Below, piece by piece: positions 1 through 10,213 of a stretch of DNA of 64,000 nt; the first letter of the stretch is position 1, and each line of letters opens with the position of its first letter. The notes beneath the pieces were generated by a model, which was not told the DNA's origin, searched no databases, and saw nothing but the letters and a program-made list of their open reading frames with translations. The position numbers and the translations under genes are program-made. The stretch comes from Cafeteria roenbergensis (lineage: Eukaryota; Sar; Bigyra; Bicosoecida; Cafeteriaceae), in contig VLTN01000048.1 of NCBI GenBank assembly GCA_008330645.1, positions 124,001 to 188,000 on the forward strand, in the 5' to 3' direction.

Positions 1-621
1 GAGGGCGCGGCCGCCGCGCTCTCGGACGAGGAGTGGCGCGCAGGCGCGTCCGGGGCGCCCACTGCGGGCGGTGCTGCGGCTGCTGGGCGCGGCGGGCCGG
101 AGCTGGCCGCGGCCACTGCGCTGCCCCCCTACGCCCGCGGCTCCCCCCTGCCTGCCGCCATGCCCGCTGCGTCTTCCAGCAGCAGCACGGCCGCTGCGGC
201 GCGCTTGTCGGACGCGGAGTTTGCTGCTGTGCCAGAGGCCATGGTGGTGGCGACGGCGGCGGCGAGCCCGGAGGCGGCTCGACCCAGCGCAAGCGCTGCC
301 GGCCCCGCCGGCGACTCAGTGGCCCGGGCAGGCTCCTCCCCGCCCTCTCCCTCGTCGGCCGCAGCAGCGGGGACGGGGGCGGCCTCAGGGGCCGGGGGTG
401 CGAGCGGCGAAGGCGCAGCGGCCGACGAGGCAGCGTCGCCCACGGTGCGCCTTGCCGGCTCCGGACTGATGCGCAGCCTCGAGCAGGAGGCCCAGGCGGA
501 GGAGGCGGGGAGCGGGTGGCTGGGGGACGGGCCCAGCATGGCCGAGGCGACAGAGGCGCTCAAAGGCGGCAGTCTAGCCTCCATCATGGGCATCGACACG
601 GAGGACGGGGCCAGCGGGTGA
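1..621 (+). CDS. 3' end of a low-complexity Ala/Ser/Gly-rich protein (partial)
   Basis: The reading frame is open from base 1 to a TGA at 619-621, so this is the C-terminal 206 residues of a gene that starts outside the window. It is dominated by Ala, Gly, Ser and Pro. Two short stretches look less disordered: LSDEEW near the left edge, echoed by LSDAEF about 50 residues later, and a helical C-terminal tail (LMRSLEQEAQAEEAG and MAEATEALKGGSLASIMGI). No domain is recognised and I propose no function. The first ATG in frame is at 160, but the frame continues upstream without a stop, so 160 is unlikely to be the true start. An opposite-strand frame over 129-926 is judged a composition shadow. 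Confidence 0.55.
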   Translation, partial: EGAAAALSDEEWRAGASGAPTAGGAAAAGRGGPELAAATALPPYARGSPLPAAMPAASSSSSTAAAARLSDAEFAAVPEAMVVATAAASPEAARPSASAAGPAGDSVARAGSSPPSPSSAAAAGTGAASGAGGASGEGAAADEAASPTVRLAGSGLMRSLEQEAQAEEAGSGWLGDGPSMAEATEALKGGSLASIMGIDTEDGASG

Positions 622-1857
622 GGCCAGCCCACCCAGGAACACGCAACGCTCGGGCCGCGCCGCTGCTGGCCCCTGCTGCGCCCGTCGCTCGCGTGCGGGG
701 TGACCCCTGCTTGCTGGTGCGCCCTTTGCTCGAGGTGCTTTTGTGCGTGTGAGGGTCGTTGCGAATGCTTTTGGGCCCGTGGCGTCTGCTTGGGGGGAAA
801 TGCATGCCTTGCTTCGGCTGGCTCAGGCCACTGGCGCTGCGTGCAAACACCGGCCGCCCTCCCCACAATGTCACTGTGCGCAGCTTCCAGACTTGTCCCC
901 CAGCGGCGTTTGCCCGCCAAATGCATTCACGACCCTCGGGGCCCGTGCGTCCGCATGCGGTCGACTCCGCTTGCGCAGGTCGGCGCCGAGGGGTCAAAAA
1001 CTCGAGAATGCAACCTCCCCCCACCCTCTCTGGCCGCCCGCACGACCCGTGGCTGGCATTGGAAGTGCTCACGCTGTCGAGCGGTCCACCGTCGCTGATT
1101 TGGCTGGGGCGGGCGCCGCCGGGGATGCGGGTCGCAGAGCGGCCGGTGCAGAGCCGCTCGTCACGCCGCATTCACGAAATACCGCCCGCCGACCCCTGGA
1201 CACCGTGCCCCCAGCCAGGACAAGCCGAGCAGTGGCTGCGCAGCCGACGTCAGGGCACAGCCATCCCTTGAAGGACAACACCGAGGCCACCGCAATGGCA
1301 GTAGCTGGTGCGTGTGCAGTCGGCTTGCCCGAGCTGCAGGCGCCGGGTTTGAACTGGGCCGCCAAACGGCGACCCCCGGACGCCCCGCGCGCCGCTTCCC
1401 GCGCGCCGCCGCGGCCCACGGGTGTCGGTTGGGCTGAGAGTGCCGCTCAGGGGGGCAAAAGGCGGGCATGTCTGGCCGGGGAACGGCGTGGTGGCTCGTG
1501 TCGGCGGGGCGGGCTGCGCTGTCGCATTTGAAATGCGCCGATTCGAACGCGCGCTGCCAGGGTCGCGCGCCGGAGCTTTCCCGTGCCGCCCCTCTAGCAC
1601 ATTGCCCGGGCTCGGCGTCTCGTGTCGATTGCGGTCATTTGCGCTGAGCGGCGCGGGCCGGGGAGCGCTGCGCGCCAGGCAGCATGCTCGGCGCGCGGCC
1701 TTGGCTGTCCAGAGCGCTGCCCCCACCGCCTGAGTTTCTGTGTGCCACCACCCGCCGGCGGTGCCCCCGCTCCGCCCTGGTGTCCCGCAAGCTGCTTCGC
1801 ACGCCAGGCTGCGCTATTCTGGCCCCCGCCCAACCCCTGGTGCTTGCCTCGCGATTC
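622..1857. other. Intergenic stretch before the large Ala/Ser-rich gene
   Basis: No gene, RNA or repeat could be supported here. It contains the 3' flank of the partial gene at the left edge and the probable promoter and 5' leader of the gene starting at 1858. The frame of that gene remains open up to an ATG at 1684. The extra 58 residues are rich in Arg, Pro and Cys and look non-coding. Confidence 0.4.
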
Positions 1858-4800
1858 ATGATGCCGCTCGGTCGGACCGCAGAACCTGCCAGTGCCGCTG
1901 CGGGCTGCGACGCACCAGTCAAGGAGGCCGCGCTGCCACTGCTGGTGCAGTTGCAGGCCGTAGTCGACAACGCTGCCATGGGCGACGCTGACGCCATCCG
2001 TCGTTTGTGGTCGGCCGAGGCTGCAGAGCGCTTCTCCGCGGCGACGGCCGACGAGGAAGACCACCCCCTGCTGCACGCCGTGCACCGCAACCGCCCGGAC
2101 GCCGTTGCGGCGCTGTGCACGCTGGGCCTGAGCCCGCTGCAGCCCGGCACGCTGCGCCCGTACACCGGTGATGGCTTCTCCGTGTCGGACCTGCGCCGCA
2201 TCACGCCGCTCGAGCTGGTGGAGCGGATGTTGGTGCAGTGCTCGCGTCGCTCAAAGCGTCGCTCGGCGCTGCTCCGCATCCGATCCACCCTGGAGGCGAC
2301 CTTCCAGCAGCAGCAGGCTGCGCACATTGCCCGCATCCAGCAGGAGGAGGGGATGAGCGACGCTGCCATGACGCTCAGCCCGCTGATGGGGGCGTCGGGC
2401 TCGCACTCCGGCGGGGTCCCGCCCCCGCTGGGACGGGGCCGATCCAGGGCCGCGACCGCGCGGTCAGCGGCTGCGGCGGCCGAGGCGGCGGCGGAGGCAG
2501 CGGCGGAGGCTGCAGCCGCTGCGGCGGAAACGCCTGCAGCCTCGGCCGAGGCGGCTTCAGATGCCAAGCCGCCAGCCGCTCACGCCGCAGCAAGCGACCC
2601 GCAGCTGACGGGCACGCCGTCCAAGCTGCTTCCGTCCAGACAGCCCGCCAACCGCTCGGGCGCGGCCGGCTCGCCCGTTCACCGCGTGCTCTCTGCCCAG
2701 CTGGGGCCGGCGGCCACGCCCCCGCACAGCCGCGCGCCCGTCCATGGCGGCAGCTCCAGCACCTCGTCCTCCCCCTCGGTGGGCGGCACGGTGGGCCTGG
2801 CCTCCGTCCCGGGGTCGGGCTCCACTCTGCGAGTCAGCGCTCCCTCGACCGGGGGCAGCGGAGGCGGGCTCTCTGTTGGCAGCGGCGGCGGCGGCGGCGG
2901 CGGAGGAGGAGGAGGAGGCGTTCTCGGGGGGGCACGTGACCGGGCGCTGGCCCGCCGCCGGCTGAGCACAGCGCGGGCGGCGGCGGCCGAGGATGGGCTT
3001 GCCGACGACGGCGGCGAAGGCAATGACGACGACGACGACGACGACGTCGCGTTTGAACCCTCCAAGGCCGACATCGGATCTGCTCTTGCAGCCGCCGCGG
3101 CAGCGCGCGAGGATTCGGCAGGCTCTGCATCGGGGTCCCCATCAGCAGCCGGTCACCGCGACAGCAGCGCCCGTTCGGCAGCCTTCATTCCGCGCCCCGC
3201 TGCCTCGCCCGAGGCGGCGCTTGCAGCCGCAGCGGCCGTCAGGGCCCTAGCCGGGGGCGCGACGGCTGTGGAGGTGGCCGAGGCTGCGGCGGAGGCGGTC
3301 ACCGGCCGCCCCGGACCGAGCTCTGCCCTGGCAGACGCCGGCGATCCCGTATCGTGGGGAGCCCGCCGCCGCCGCAGCCGCAGAGTGGCAGAGCTCGGCA
3401 TGTCGTCTCGGAACGGCGAGGGCGAATCCTCCTCCTCCTCCTCCTCCTCCTCCTCCTCCTCCGCCGCCGCCGCCGCCGCCGGCTCCTCGTCCGTCTCACC
3501 GCCTCGCGACCTGCCCACCCCCGCTGCTGCCGGCGGCGTGTCGCGCTCCAAGCGGCGTCGCGATCCTTCCACCCCTTCGGGGGCTGCCCTTCCGACCCCC
3601 ATGGCGATGGGAGGCGGCCCCCCCGATCAGGCCGGGCCCCGGGCTGTCGCCGCGTCGCGGCCGGCTGTCGGGGACGCGGCCCCAGCCGCCAAGCGTCTCT
3701 GTGCCGACGGGGCGGCCCCCGCGGCGTCGGGAGCAGCCCAAGCAGACGGCGCTGATCCCGCTGCCGTGAGCGCGGCGACGTCGGCGGCTTCGGCAGAGCA
3801 GTACGCGAGCCAGGCCGGAGCCCGTTCGTCCGGCTATGCCGGGGGCGCGGAGGGGGCGACACTGGAGGCGGCGGCGGCAGCGGCAGCGGCGGCGGCTTCA
3901 GCCACAGCGGAGGCAGAGGCGGCCATGGCGGCAGCAGCGCAGGCGCGCGAGCTTCGTCGATCGCAAGCAGCTGCTGCCGCCGCCGCTGCGGAGCAGCGGC
4001 GCCGCGCGGAGCATGCGGCGGCGGCGATGCAGCAGCAGGCGGAGACGTCGGCATCGGCCGCGACGCATGCGGCGGCGGCGGGCCTAGCCAGGGCGGCGGA
4101 GGCCGCGGCGGCCACCTTCCGCGCCTGCCCCGCCGCGAGCCTTGCGCCCCCGCTGACTGCCCTGTGGGTGGGGCAGGGCGTGGCCCCTCCGGCGAGCGTG
4201 GTGACCGCTGCTCGGCTGAACGGCGTGCCCCTGCTGGCGGCGGAACAGCTGCCTCCGGGGGTCGACCCGGTGCTCGCCGCCACGCGCGCCGCGGTCGCTG
4301 CCATTGCGATGCAGAGCCCCCACGCGCTGCTTCGGGCTGTGCGCGCAGCGGCGGAGGCGGCGCAGGCGTCTGGCGAGGCCGCGGCCGCCGCGCAGCGCGG
4401 CGGGGCGGCTGAGCCCGTCGAGGAGGCGGCCCGCCGTGCCGCGGAGGCGGCTCACGCCTTCAGCGTGCAGTGGCCCTCCATCGCCCCGGACGCCACCGGC
4501 GGCGAGGCCGCCGCGTCAACGGCGGCGGCGGTGGTGGCGGTCGCCTGTGGCACTCGCGCCGTGGCAGCCACGCTGGCGGCCTGCACCGGCGCCCCCGCCG
4601 ACCCCACCGCGCTGGTGGACGTGGCCTCCTTGTTCGGGTGGACCGTGTCGGCGCTGGGGGGCTCCCACGCGGCGGGGGAGGCGGCTGTGCGGAGCGTTGA
4701 CGCACGCAAGGCCGAGCTCATGGCTGCCTCAGCGCGCGCTGCGTCGGCGGTCCCCACGGTGAGGAGGGGGTGTGGCGCAGTCGCGAGGGCCAGCATCGCG

Positions 4801-6393
4801 CGGCACGGGGCTGCGCTTGCCACCGCCAGCGCGCTCGCCGCGTCGGCGCCGGACGACGTCTGGGCCTCGGACGGCGACGGGTCGGCGGCGGAGATGCTGT
4901 CGGTGGGCGGCGGCGCCAGCGGCGGCCGAGCCCTCGTCAGAGGGCTCTTCCCGATTCGATGCGCCGTCATCGCCGCTGGGCCCAGCTCTGCCGAGGCGGA
5001 AGAGCACGGCTCTGCCGGCGAGGGCGCCGCCGAGCAACAGGGGGGCGCGCTGGTCGTGGTCCAGTCGCAGCTGCTGCGACTGCGGTCGCTGCGGGGCGCG
5101 CTGCGGGCGCCGGATAGCCGGCTGTGCGCTGTCCCGGACAGGGCGGGCGTCGCAGCCAGCGTGGCGCTGGAGGCGGCGGCGGCGGCAGCGGCATCGGCCC
5201 ATCACTCGGCTGCCCCGGCCTCGTCCGTCGGCGCTGCTGCGGGCCCGGCGTCTGAGGCAGCCATGGTGTCGGCTGCGCGGTCGGCGCTGCTCGGGCCCTC
5301 CGGGCGCGTGTTCGTCCCGGCCCCGTCGGTCATGGACGTGGCCGAGGCGGCGCTGGCGCTGGTGGCGCGCAGGCCCGACACGGGGTCGTGTGTGTCCGTT
5401 GGGCTTCCCGCCTCAGCCGCTTGGCGTCTGACCCGCGCCTGGGCGTCGGAGGCGGTGTCTCTGGACAGCGCAGTGCGGGCGCGCATGGGCCAGTCGCCCA
5501 GGCGGCTGGCGGCCAACACCGGCTCTCGGGGCCAGCTTGTGGCAGAGCCAGCGACAGCCGTGACGCTGGCTTCGTCGCCGCCCGCCGCGGCGGCGGCATC
5601 AGCCGACGGGCAACCGGAGGCCGCGGGCTCGGCGAGGAGCGCCGAGGACGCAGCCGCCTGCCCGCTCGCCTGCGGCCTCCGCCAGTACCCCTCGCTGCGG
5701 GCGCTGGCGCTGGCCGCTGCCTCGTCGGCCGGCTCGCGCATGCCCTCCGCCCCTGTCGCCGCGCTGCTCGTGCTGCGCAGCCCGCAGGCTCTTCGTTCCG
5801 GCCCGTCGTCCGCGGGCGGGCTGGCGCCGGCGATCCGAGCGTGCGCCGAGTTCCTGGCGGCGGCGCTCCGTTGCGTCGCTGTGGGCCCCGAGGGGGCCCT
5901 GGTCGGGGTGGAGCTGCGCGTGGCGGGGCCCCCCATGGGAGCGGCGCGCGTCCTGCGCAGGGCGGCGGACGAGCTGGCCGCCGGCGCGCAGGGCAGAGGG
6001 GCCAGCCAGGCCGCGCGCGCGGCGTCGCAGGCGCTGCTTGCCGAGGCGGCGTCCCTCCGCGGCCGGGCGGACGCCGTGACGCCCGCCGCGGTCGAGGCAG
6101 CGGTGCAGGCGGTGGTCGGCAGCATGGCCGCGGTCACGACCGCCGACGGGGTGCGCCGGCGCGTCACCCTCGTGTCGAGCGCTGCCGTGCTAGCGGCGTC
6201 CTCGCGCGTGCGCGCGGTCGCGTCTCCCTTCGGTCGCGGGGCCGTGATTCGCGAGGCGCCCGCTGCCGTGGTGAGCCTGGCCGGCCTGGAGGCGACCAAG
6301 TCGACCAGCCCCTTCTGCGTTCTCTGCACGCACTCCCCAGCGCCCGGCGTTGCGGGCGACCAGTCGGTCCTGTTCTGGGCGCGCGTGCAGTGA
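1858..6393 (+). CDS. Large Ala/Ser-rich protein with ankyrin-like N-terminus
   Basis: A single uninterrupted frame encodes about 1,511 residues from the ATG at 1858 (1,569 from the alternative ATG at 1684). The first ~130 residues look globular and resemble an ankyrin-type helical pair (GDADAIRRLW, then HPLLHAVHRNRPDAVAALC). A basic helix with a Gln run follows. The middle is low complexity, with Ala runs, a Gly run at 2882-2920, an Asp run near 3030-3050 and a Ser/Ala triplet run at 3427-3480, plus basic patches such as RRRRSRR and KRRR that could be nuclear signals. The C-terminal ~600 residues are Ala-rich but punctuated by conserved-looking Trp, Cys and Phe residues and end in SVLFWARVQ, so a real folded region is possible. 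No family is recognised. The low-complexity tracts resemble those of nuclear scaffold or transcription proteins, but that is a guess. Confidence 0.6.
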   Translation: MMPLGRTAEPASAAAGCDAPVKEAALPLLVQLQAVVDNAAMGDADAIRRLWSAEAAERFSAATADEEDHPLLHAVHRNRPDAVAALCTLGLSPLQPGTLRPYTGDGFSVSDLRRITPLELVERMLVQCSRRSKRRSALLRIRSTLEATFQQQQAAHIARIQQEEGMSDAAMTLSPLMGASGSHSGGVPPPLGRGRSRAATARSAAAAAEAAAEAAAEAAAAAAETPAASAEAASDAKPPAAHAAASDPQLTGTPSKLLPSRQPANRSGAAGSPVHRVLSAQLGPAATPPHSRAPVHGGSSSTSSSPSVGGTVGLASVPGSGSTLRVSAPSTGGSGGGLSVGSGGGGGGGGGGGGVLGGARDRALARRRLSTARAAAAEDGLADDGGEGNDDDDDDDVAFEPSKADIGSALAAAAAAREDSAGSASGSPSAAGHRDSSARSAAFIPRPAASPEAALAAAAAVRALAGGATAVEVAEAAAEAVTGRPGPSSALADAGDPVSWGARRRRSRRVAELGMSSRNGEGESSSSSSSSSSSSAAAAAAGSSSVSPPRDLPTPAAAGGVSRSKRRRDPSTPSGAALPTPMAMGGGPPDQAGPRAVAASRPAVGDAAPAAKRLCADGAAPAASGAAQADGADPAAVSAATSAASAEQYASQAGARSSGYAGGAEGATLEAAAAAAAAAASATAEAEAAMAAAAQARELRRSQAAAAAAAAEQRRRAEHAAAAMQQQAETSASAATHAAAAGLARAAEAAAATFRACPAASLAPPLTALWVGQGVAPPASVVTAARLNGVPLLAAEQLPPGVDPVLAATRAAVAAIAMQSPHALLRAVRAAAEAAQASGEAAAAAQRGGAAEPVEEAARRAAEAAHAFSVQWPSIAPDATGGEAAASTAAAVVAVACGTRAVAATLAACTGAPADPTALVDVASLFGWTVSALGGSHAAGEAAVRSVDARKAELMAASARAASAVPTVRRGCGAVARASIARHGAALATASALAASAPDDVWASDGDGSAAEMLSVGGGASGGRALVRGLFPIRCAVIAAGPSSAEAEEHGSAGEGAAEQQGGALVVVQSQLLRLRSLRGALRAPDSRLCAVPDRAGVAASVALEAAAAAAASAHHSAAPASSVGAAAGPASEAAMVSAARSALLGPSGRVFVPAPSVMDVAEAALALVARRPDTGSCVSVGLPASAAWRLTRAWASEAVSLDSAVRARMGQSPRRLAANTGSRGQLVAEPATAVTLASSPPAAAAASADGQPEAAGSARSAEDAAACPLACGLRQYPSLRALALAAASSAGSRMPSAPVAALLVLRSPQALRSGPSSAGGLAPAIRACAEFLAAALRCVAVGPEGALVGVELRVAGPPMGAARVLRRAADELAAGAQGRGASQAARAASQALLAEAASLRGRADAVTPAAVEAAVQAVVGSMAAVTTADGVRRRVTLVSSAAVLAASSRVRAVASPFGRGAVIREAPAAVVSLAGLEATKSTSPFCVLCTHSPAPGVAGDQSVLFWARVQ
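3427..3480 (+). repeat. TCC/GCC triplet run encoding poly-Ser then poly-Ala
   Basis: Twelve perfect TCC codons (3427-3462) are followed directly by six GCC codons (3463-3480), inside the Ala/Ser-rich gene. The pure codon run suggests slippage expansion, and length may vary between strains. Confidence 0.9.
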
Positions 6394-7067
6394 GCCCGCC
6401 CCCCGCCGCCGCCGCCTTCCCAGCTGTGCAGGACGCCGCGAGAGAGGCGGGCGGTGCCCAGCCGTCCGACGCCGCCGATCGGCCCCGGGCCTGGACGCCG
6501 CGACCGCGTGGAGGAGAGGGGCGGTTCCGGAATATGCCGGTCCACGCGTGCGGCCCCCGCGCGCCTGAACGTGCGCTCCCGCATGAAGCAGGCGGTTGCG
6601 TTGGGGGGGCGCGTGGCCGCAGTGCGCTGTGTGTCCTTGTGTTAAAGAATCTTACTGACGTGCTTTGCGGCCTGCAACTGGCCCGTCGGCACTGCCAGCC
6701 GACCACACCGAACACAGGCGCGACGCGCTCACAAAGCGAGTGTCGCACTTCGTGCGCGCAGCATCGCCGAGGGGGTCGGACTCGCCGCCGCCGGGGGCCG
6801 AGGATGCGTGCGCGCAGCGGCCGAGCCGGGCGCTTCGTCGCCAGGCTGAGCATGGCCACGGGCGGGGCGGGGGCTGCAGCCGCGCCGCCATCGGGCTCGC
6901 CGCTTGCGCCAGGGCGAATGCGCCGCGGCAACTGTTCCTTGCAGAGGCGGCGCCGCTCTGACGAGGGATTGGCAAGAACAGCAGCTGCTGCAGCAGAGCG
7001 GGGCCGAGCGCAAGCGCGAGCTCGCGCCGGCGCCCGCACCTTTCACCCCTGGGTCCGAGCGAGCAGC
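6394..7067. other. Intergenic, 3' flank of large gene and kynureninase upstream region
   Basis: No gene is supported. A relatively AT-rich patch (6644-6660, TTAAAGAATCTTACTGAC) stands out in the GC-rich sequence and could belong to 3'-end or promoter function. The kynureninase frame stays open upstream, but the translation there is Arg/Ala-rich with no similarity to the enzyme. Confidence 0.4.
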
Positions 7068-8510
7068 ATGGCAGCAGCGTCCTCCGAACCCGCGCCGCCC
7101 ACGCTGGGCCTGAACATCGAGGCCCCTGCCGCCGAGCCGACGGACTTGGCGGAGTCGCTGGTGTGGGAGCCTGCAAAGTCGGGCGCCTTTGCAGCGAGCG
7201 GCGAGGGCCTCACTGCGGACTACGCCGATGCGGCCGACGCCGCAGACGAGCTGCGCAGCCTGCGCGACGAGTTCCTGTTCCCGCCCACGGAGGAGGGCGC
7301 CAAGATCCGCACGGGGGACCGCCCGTCCGTGTACCTGTGCGGCAACTCCCTGGGCCTGCAGCCGCGCGCCGTCCGCGAGGAGCTGTCCAGCGAGCTGGAC
7401 AAGTGGGCGCGCTACGGCGTGGAGGGGCACTTCAAGTCGGACCTGCCCTGGGTCACCGTGGACGAGACGCCGGTCGAGAGCATGGCGCGCGTGGTCGGCG
7501 CCAAGCCGGTCGAGGTGGCCGTGATGAACTCCCTCACCGTGAACCTGCACCTCATGATGGTGCCCTTTTACCGGCCCACCGCCACGCGCCACAAGATCAT
7601 CATCGAGAAGCACGCCTTCCCGTCCGACTGGCAGGCGGTGGCCTCGCAAATCCGCCACCACGGCTTCGACCCCGCAACGTCGCTCGTGGAGCTCGGCCCG
7701 CGCGAGGGCGAGGAGACGCTGCGCACGGAGGACATCCTGTCCGCGCTGGAGCGCGAGGGCCCCAGCACGGCGCTGGTCATGCTCTCTGGCGTGCAGTACT
7801 ACACCGGCCAGCTGTTCGACATCCCCGCAATCACCGCCGCGGCGCGGGCGCAGGGCTGCAAGGTCGGCTGGGACCTCGCGCACGCCGCGGGCAACGCGCC
7901 CCTCTACCTCAACGCGTGGGGCCCCGACTTCGCCTGCTGGTGCACCTACAAGTACCTCAACTCCGGGCCCGGGTCCATCGGCGGCTGCTTCGTGCACGAG
8001 CGGCACGCCGAGGACGCGTCGCTCAACCGCATGGCCGGCTGGTGGGGCCACCGCAAAACGGACCGCTTCGCCATGGCCTCCGCCTTCGTGCCCTCGCCGG
8101 GCGCCTTCGGGTTCCAGCTCTCCAACCCGCCCGTTCTCTGCGTCGCTGCCCTTCGCGCGTCGCTCCGGCTCTTCGACAAAGCCACCATGCCGGCTCTGCG
8201 TCGCAAGTCCCTCGCCGTGACGGCGTACCTCCGCGCCCTCGTGGCGGCGCGCCTGCCGTCTGTGAAGGTGCTCACGCCCGACGAGCCCTCCAGCCGCGGC
8301 GCGCAGCTCTCTCTCGAGTTCGGTTCCGATGTGCCGCTGCGCCGCGTGTACGAGGCCCTGCAGCGGGAGTCCGTCATCGTGGACATCCGGGAGCCGTCGG
8401 CCATGCGCGTGGCGCCGGCGCCCCTCTACAACGGCTTCCGCGACTGCTGGGACTTTGTGGACACCCTCGCAGCCGTGCTGGAGGAGGTCAAGGGCCGCGC
8501 GGCCGAGTGA
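7068..8510 (+). CDS. KYNU: Kynureninase (PLP-dependent, tryptophan catabolism)
   Basis: This intronless gene encodes 480 residues, close to the usual 450-480 for kynureninase (EC 3.7.1.3). The family hydrolyses kynurenine or 3-hydroxykynurenine to anthranilate or 3-hydroxyanthranilate plus alanine in the cytosol. It is a fold-type I aminotransferase-like enzyme acting as a dimer. Family motifs seen in order are YLCGNSLGLQP near the N-terminus, GHFKSDLPWVTVDE, the LTVNLHLMM stretch, a VQYYTGQLFDI segment, WDLAHAAGN with the aspartate that contacts the PLP pyridine nitrogen, and CTYKYLNSGPGS. Lys295 in that last motif is the expected Schiff-base lysine. RMAGWWGH and the RVAPAPLYN C-terminal substrate motif are also present. 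The ATG at 7068 is chosen because upstream in-frame sequence is not enzyme-like. The gene is convergent with the proteasome gene. Confidence 0.97.
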   Translation: MAAASSEPAPPTLGLNIEAPAAEPTDLAESLVWEPAKSGAFAASGEGLTADYADAADAADELRSLRDEFLFPPTEEGAKIRTGDRPSVYLCGNSLGLQPRAVREELSSELDKWARYGVEGHFKSDLPWVTVDETPVESMARVVGAKPVEVAVMNSLTVNLHLMMVPFYRPTATRHKIIIEKHAFPSDWQAVASQIRHHGFDPATSLVELGPREGEETLRTEDILSALEREGPSTALVMLSGVQYYTGQLFDIPAITAAARAQGCKVGWDLAHAAGNAPLYLNAWGPDFACWCTYKYLNSGPGSIGGCFVHERHAEDASLNRMAGWWGHRKTDRFAMASAFVPSPGAFGFQLSNPPVLCVAALRASLRLFDKATMPALRRKSLAVTAYLRALVAARLPSVKVLTPDEPSSRGAQLSLEFGSDVPLRRVYEALQRESVIVDIREPSAMRVAPAPLYNGFRDCWDFVDTLAAVLEEVKGRAAE

Positions 8511-8988
8511 AGGTCCTGAGGGGGGAAGCGGTCGAGGCCGGCCCCGCCAGCGGGGACGCGAGAGCTGGCGCGGCTGGAGCCGCCGCACAGAGAGGCTGCG
8601 CGGCCCCGAGGGCGCGGACTGGGGGGGGGGTGAGGTCTGGCTGGGCCTGCCCGCCGCCGCTCGCTCGTGTGTGGGGCCGGGAGACAGCTGCTCCGCAGCG
8701 ACCAAAAATATGGCGAATTTGCACGCGTGGCCATGGGTAGGGCAGGGGCACACGACACGCGGGGCGGCTGTGCTGCGGTGGGGTGCGCGGCGGCTGAAGC
8801 GCAATGCAGGGCTCGAATTCTCCGTGGGCGGAGCCGCGGTACGGCGCCAACCAACACACACGCGGTGCCGAGGCGTGCTGGACAGCGCAGCGCTCTGCAC
8901 CGCCAAGAGAGGCACAGCACGGCGCAGCGCAGAGCGGCGCAGTGCAGGGCAGCGCAGGGCAGCGCAGGGCAGCGCAGCGCAGCGCAGG
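8511..8988. other. Convergent 3' region between kynureninase and proteasome genes
   Basis: No coding feature is supported. It holds the two 3' flanks. An AT-rich island in a GC-rich background contains CCAAAAATATGG at 8702-8713. A short G/C repeat lies at 8946-8975, just past the proteasome stop codon. Confidence 0.5.
8946..8975. repeat. Tandem AGGGCAGCGC decamer (3 copies)
   Basis: Three perfect copies of a 10-base unit are followed by degenerate AGCGC units up to the proteasome stop codon at 8989. They lie in the probable 3' UTR of the minus-strand gene. Confidence 0.85.
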
Positions 8989-10213
8989 TCAACCGCGCGA
9001 GGCCACGGCTGCCGCAGCAGCAGCACCAGCGGACGAGGACGAGGAAGACGGGCCCGCCGCGCGGTGCTCGGCAACCTCCTCAACTGCCTTCGCCAGGCCG
9101 TCAGCCATGCCCTCGAGCGAAAACGGCAGCTCCGACCCCGGCACGAAACCGCGCTCAGCCCCGTCGCCCGTGAGCACCACCGAGCGGATGACGCCGCCAG
9201 AAGACCCGTCGCGGGCCATGGCGTGCGACACGAGGCGGCGGCCGAAGGCGACAGCGGCGTCCTTGTCCATGTCCGGCGTGTAGTCGGCGTCGCCCATTGC
9301 GTAGATGAACACGGAGCCGGAGCCGCCCACCGCCAGCGGCTGGCGGACCAGAGTGCCGCCCAGGGGGATGCTGTACACCTGCGGGCCGTCGACGTCGTCT
9401 ACGCCAGCCACGATGAGGCCCACGCTGAGGTTGTCCTTGTTGTTGTAAACGATGGAGCTCAGCACGTGAGCAGCTGTGCTCACGCGAGCCGGGCGGCCCT
9501 TCTGGATGCTGCGGAAGCACAGGAACGAGCAGAAGCGAGGGCGTCCGGGGCGATATGGGGCAATGGGCAGGGCGATCACGGCGGCCGAGCGCAGCAGACC
9601 CAACCAGCGCAGCGTCCCCTGCGCGGCAGGCAAAAAGCAGGCCAGGCGCGCAGCGAGACCGCCCGGCCGGGCTCACGCGTAGTCCGACAGGAAACGCTTT
9701 GCATAGTCACACACGGCCTGGGTGTCGGCCGCGGAGCCGCTCCGGCAGGCGTAAATGTTGTCCGTCAGCTTCACGATCTTGTCACTGACGCGGTTCGCCA
9801 CGTAGGAACCTGCAGACAGGGGGCTCAACAGAGATGGCGGCGTTCGCGTGGCAGGCTGGGCGCAGCCGCGCGGCACCGCGGGTCGGCAAGGACCGAGGGG
9901 GGCCGGCGACGCAAACAGAGGCACCGCCAGTTCGGGGCGGAAGCAGCGCTCACCGGTGGACGTGCGCGAGTCCGCCACGAGGACCACGCCATCGCGGTAC
10001 TCGCACGCAAGGATTGTGGTCTGCGAGCGGCCGAGCCTCGGAGCAGGGGGGAGCGGCGGAACGGTCGTCTGGGGGCGCGGGGGCTTCGGCGGCTCGGACC
10101 GGAGCGTCCGCGGCGAACTCCCAACAGCGCTTGCGCCGGGGGCAAGCTCGCAGGCTCACGCCAGTGGCCACGTCGCCCTGCTTGGGGACTTCCTCGATGC
10201 CGTGGGAGTCCAT
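8989..10213 (-). CDS. PSMB6: 20S proteasome subunit beta-1 (beta type-6, caspase-like site)
   Basis: Four exons on the minus strand (10213-10160, 10020-9954, 9809-9677, 9508-8989) give 257 residues. All three introns are GTGAGC...GCAG and keep frame. Exon 1 encodes only the 18-residue propeptide ending VATG. Exon 2 then begins with the catalytic Thr1 (TTILACEY). Mature numbering places Asp17 (ADS), Lys33 (VSDK), Ser129 (GGSGS) and Asp166/Ser169 (RDGSSGG) where the family requires them. Arg45 in ACRSGSAADTQ is the S1-pocket residue typical of beta-1, which gives the subunit its cleavage after acidic residues. The C-terminus has an extra Ser/Ala-rich tail after the core (from about EHRAAG), longer than in animals. 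The role is one of the three active subunits of the beta ring in cytosol and nucleus. Confidence 0.96.

Noticed and set aside
129-926. Minus-strand open frame of 265 residues at the left edge, and many similar long antisense frames across the window
   Set aside because: In very GC-rich DNA stops are rare, so long shadow frames are expected. Their translations are Arg/Pro/Ala-rich with no domain, and they overlap better-supported frames.
1684-1857. N-terminal extension of the large Ala/Ser-rich protein from the ATG at 1684
   Set aside because: The 58 residues are Arg/Pro/Cys-rich and look like translated leader. The ATG at 1858 directly precedes the more ordered N-terminal region. The longer form cannot be excluded.
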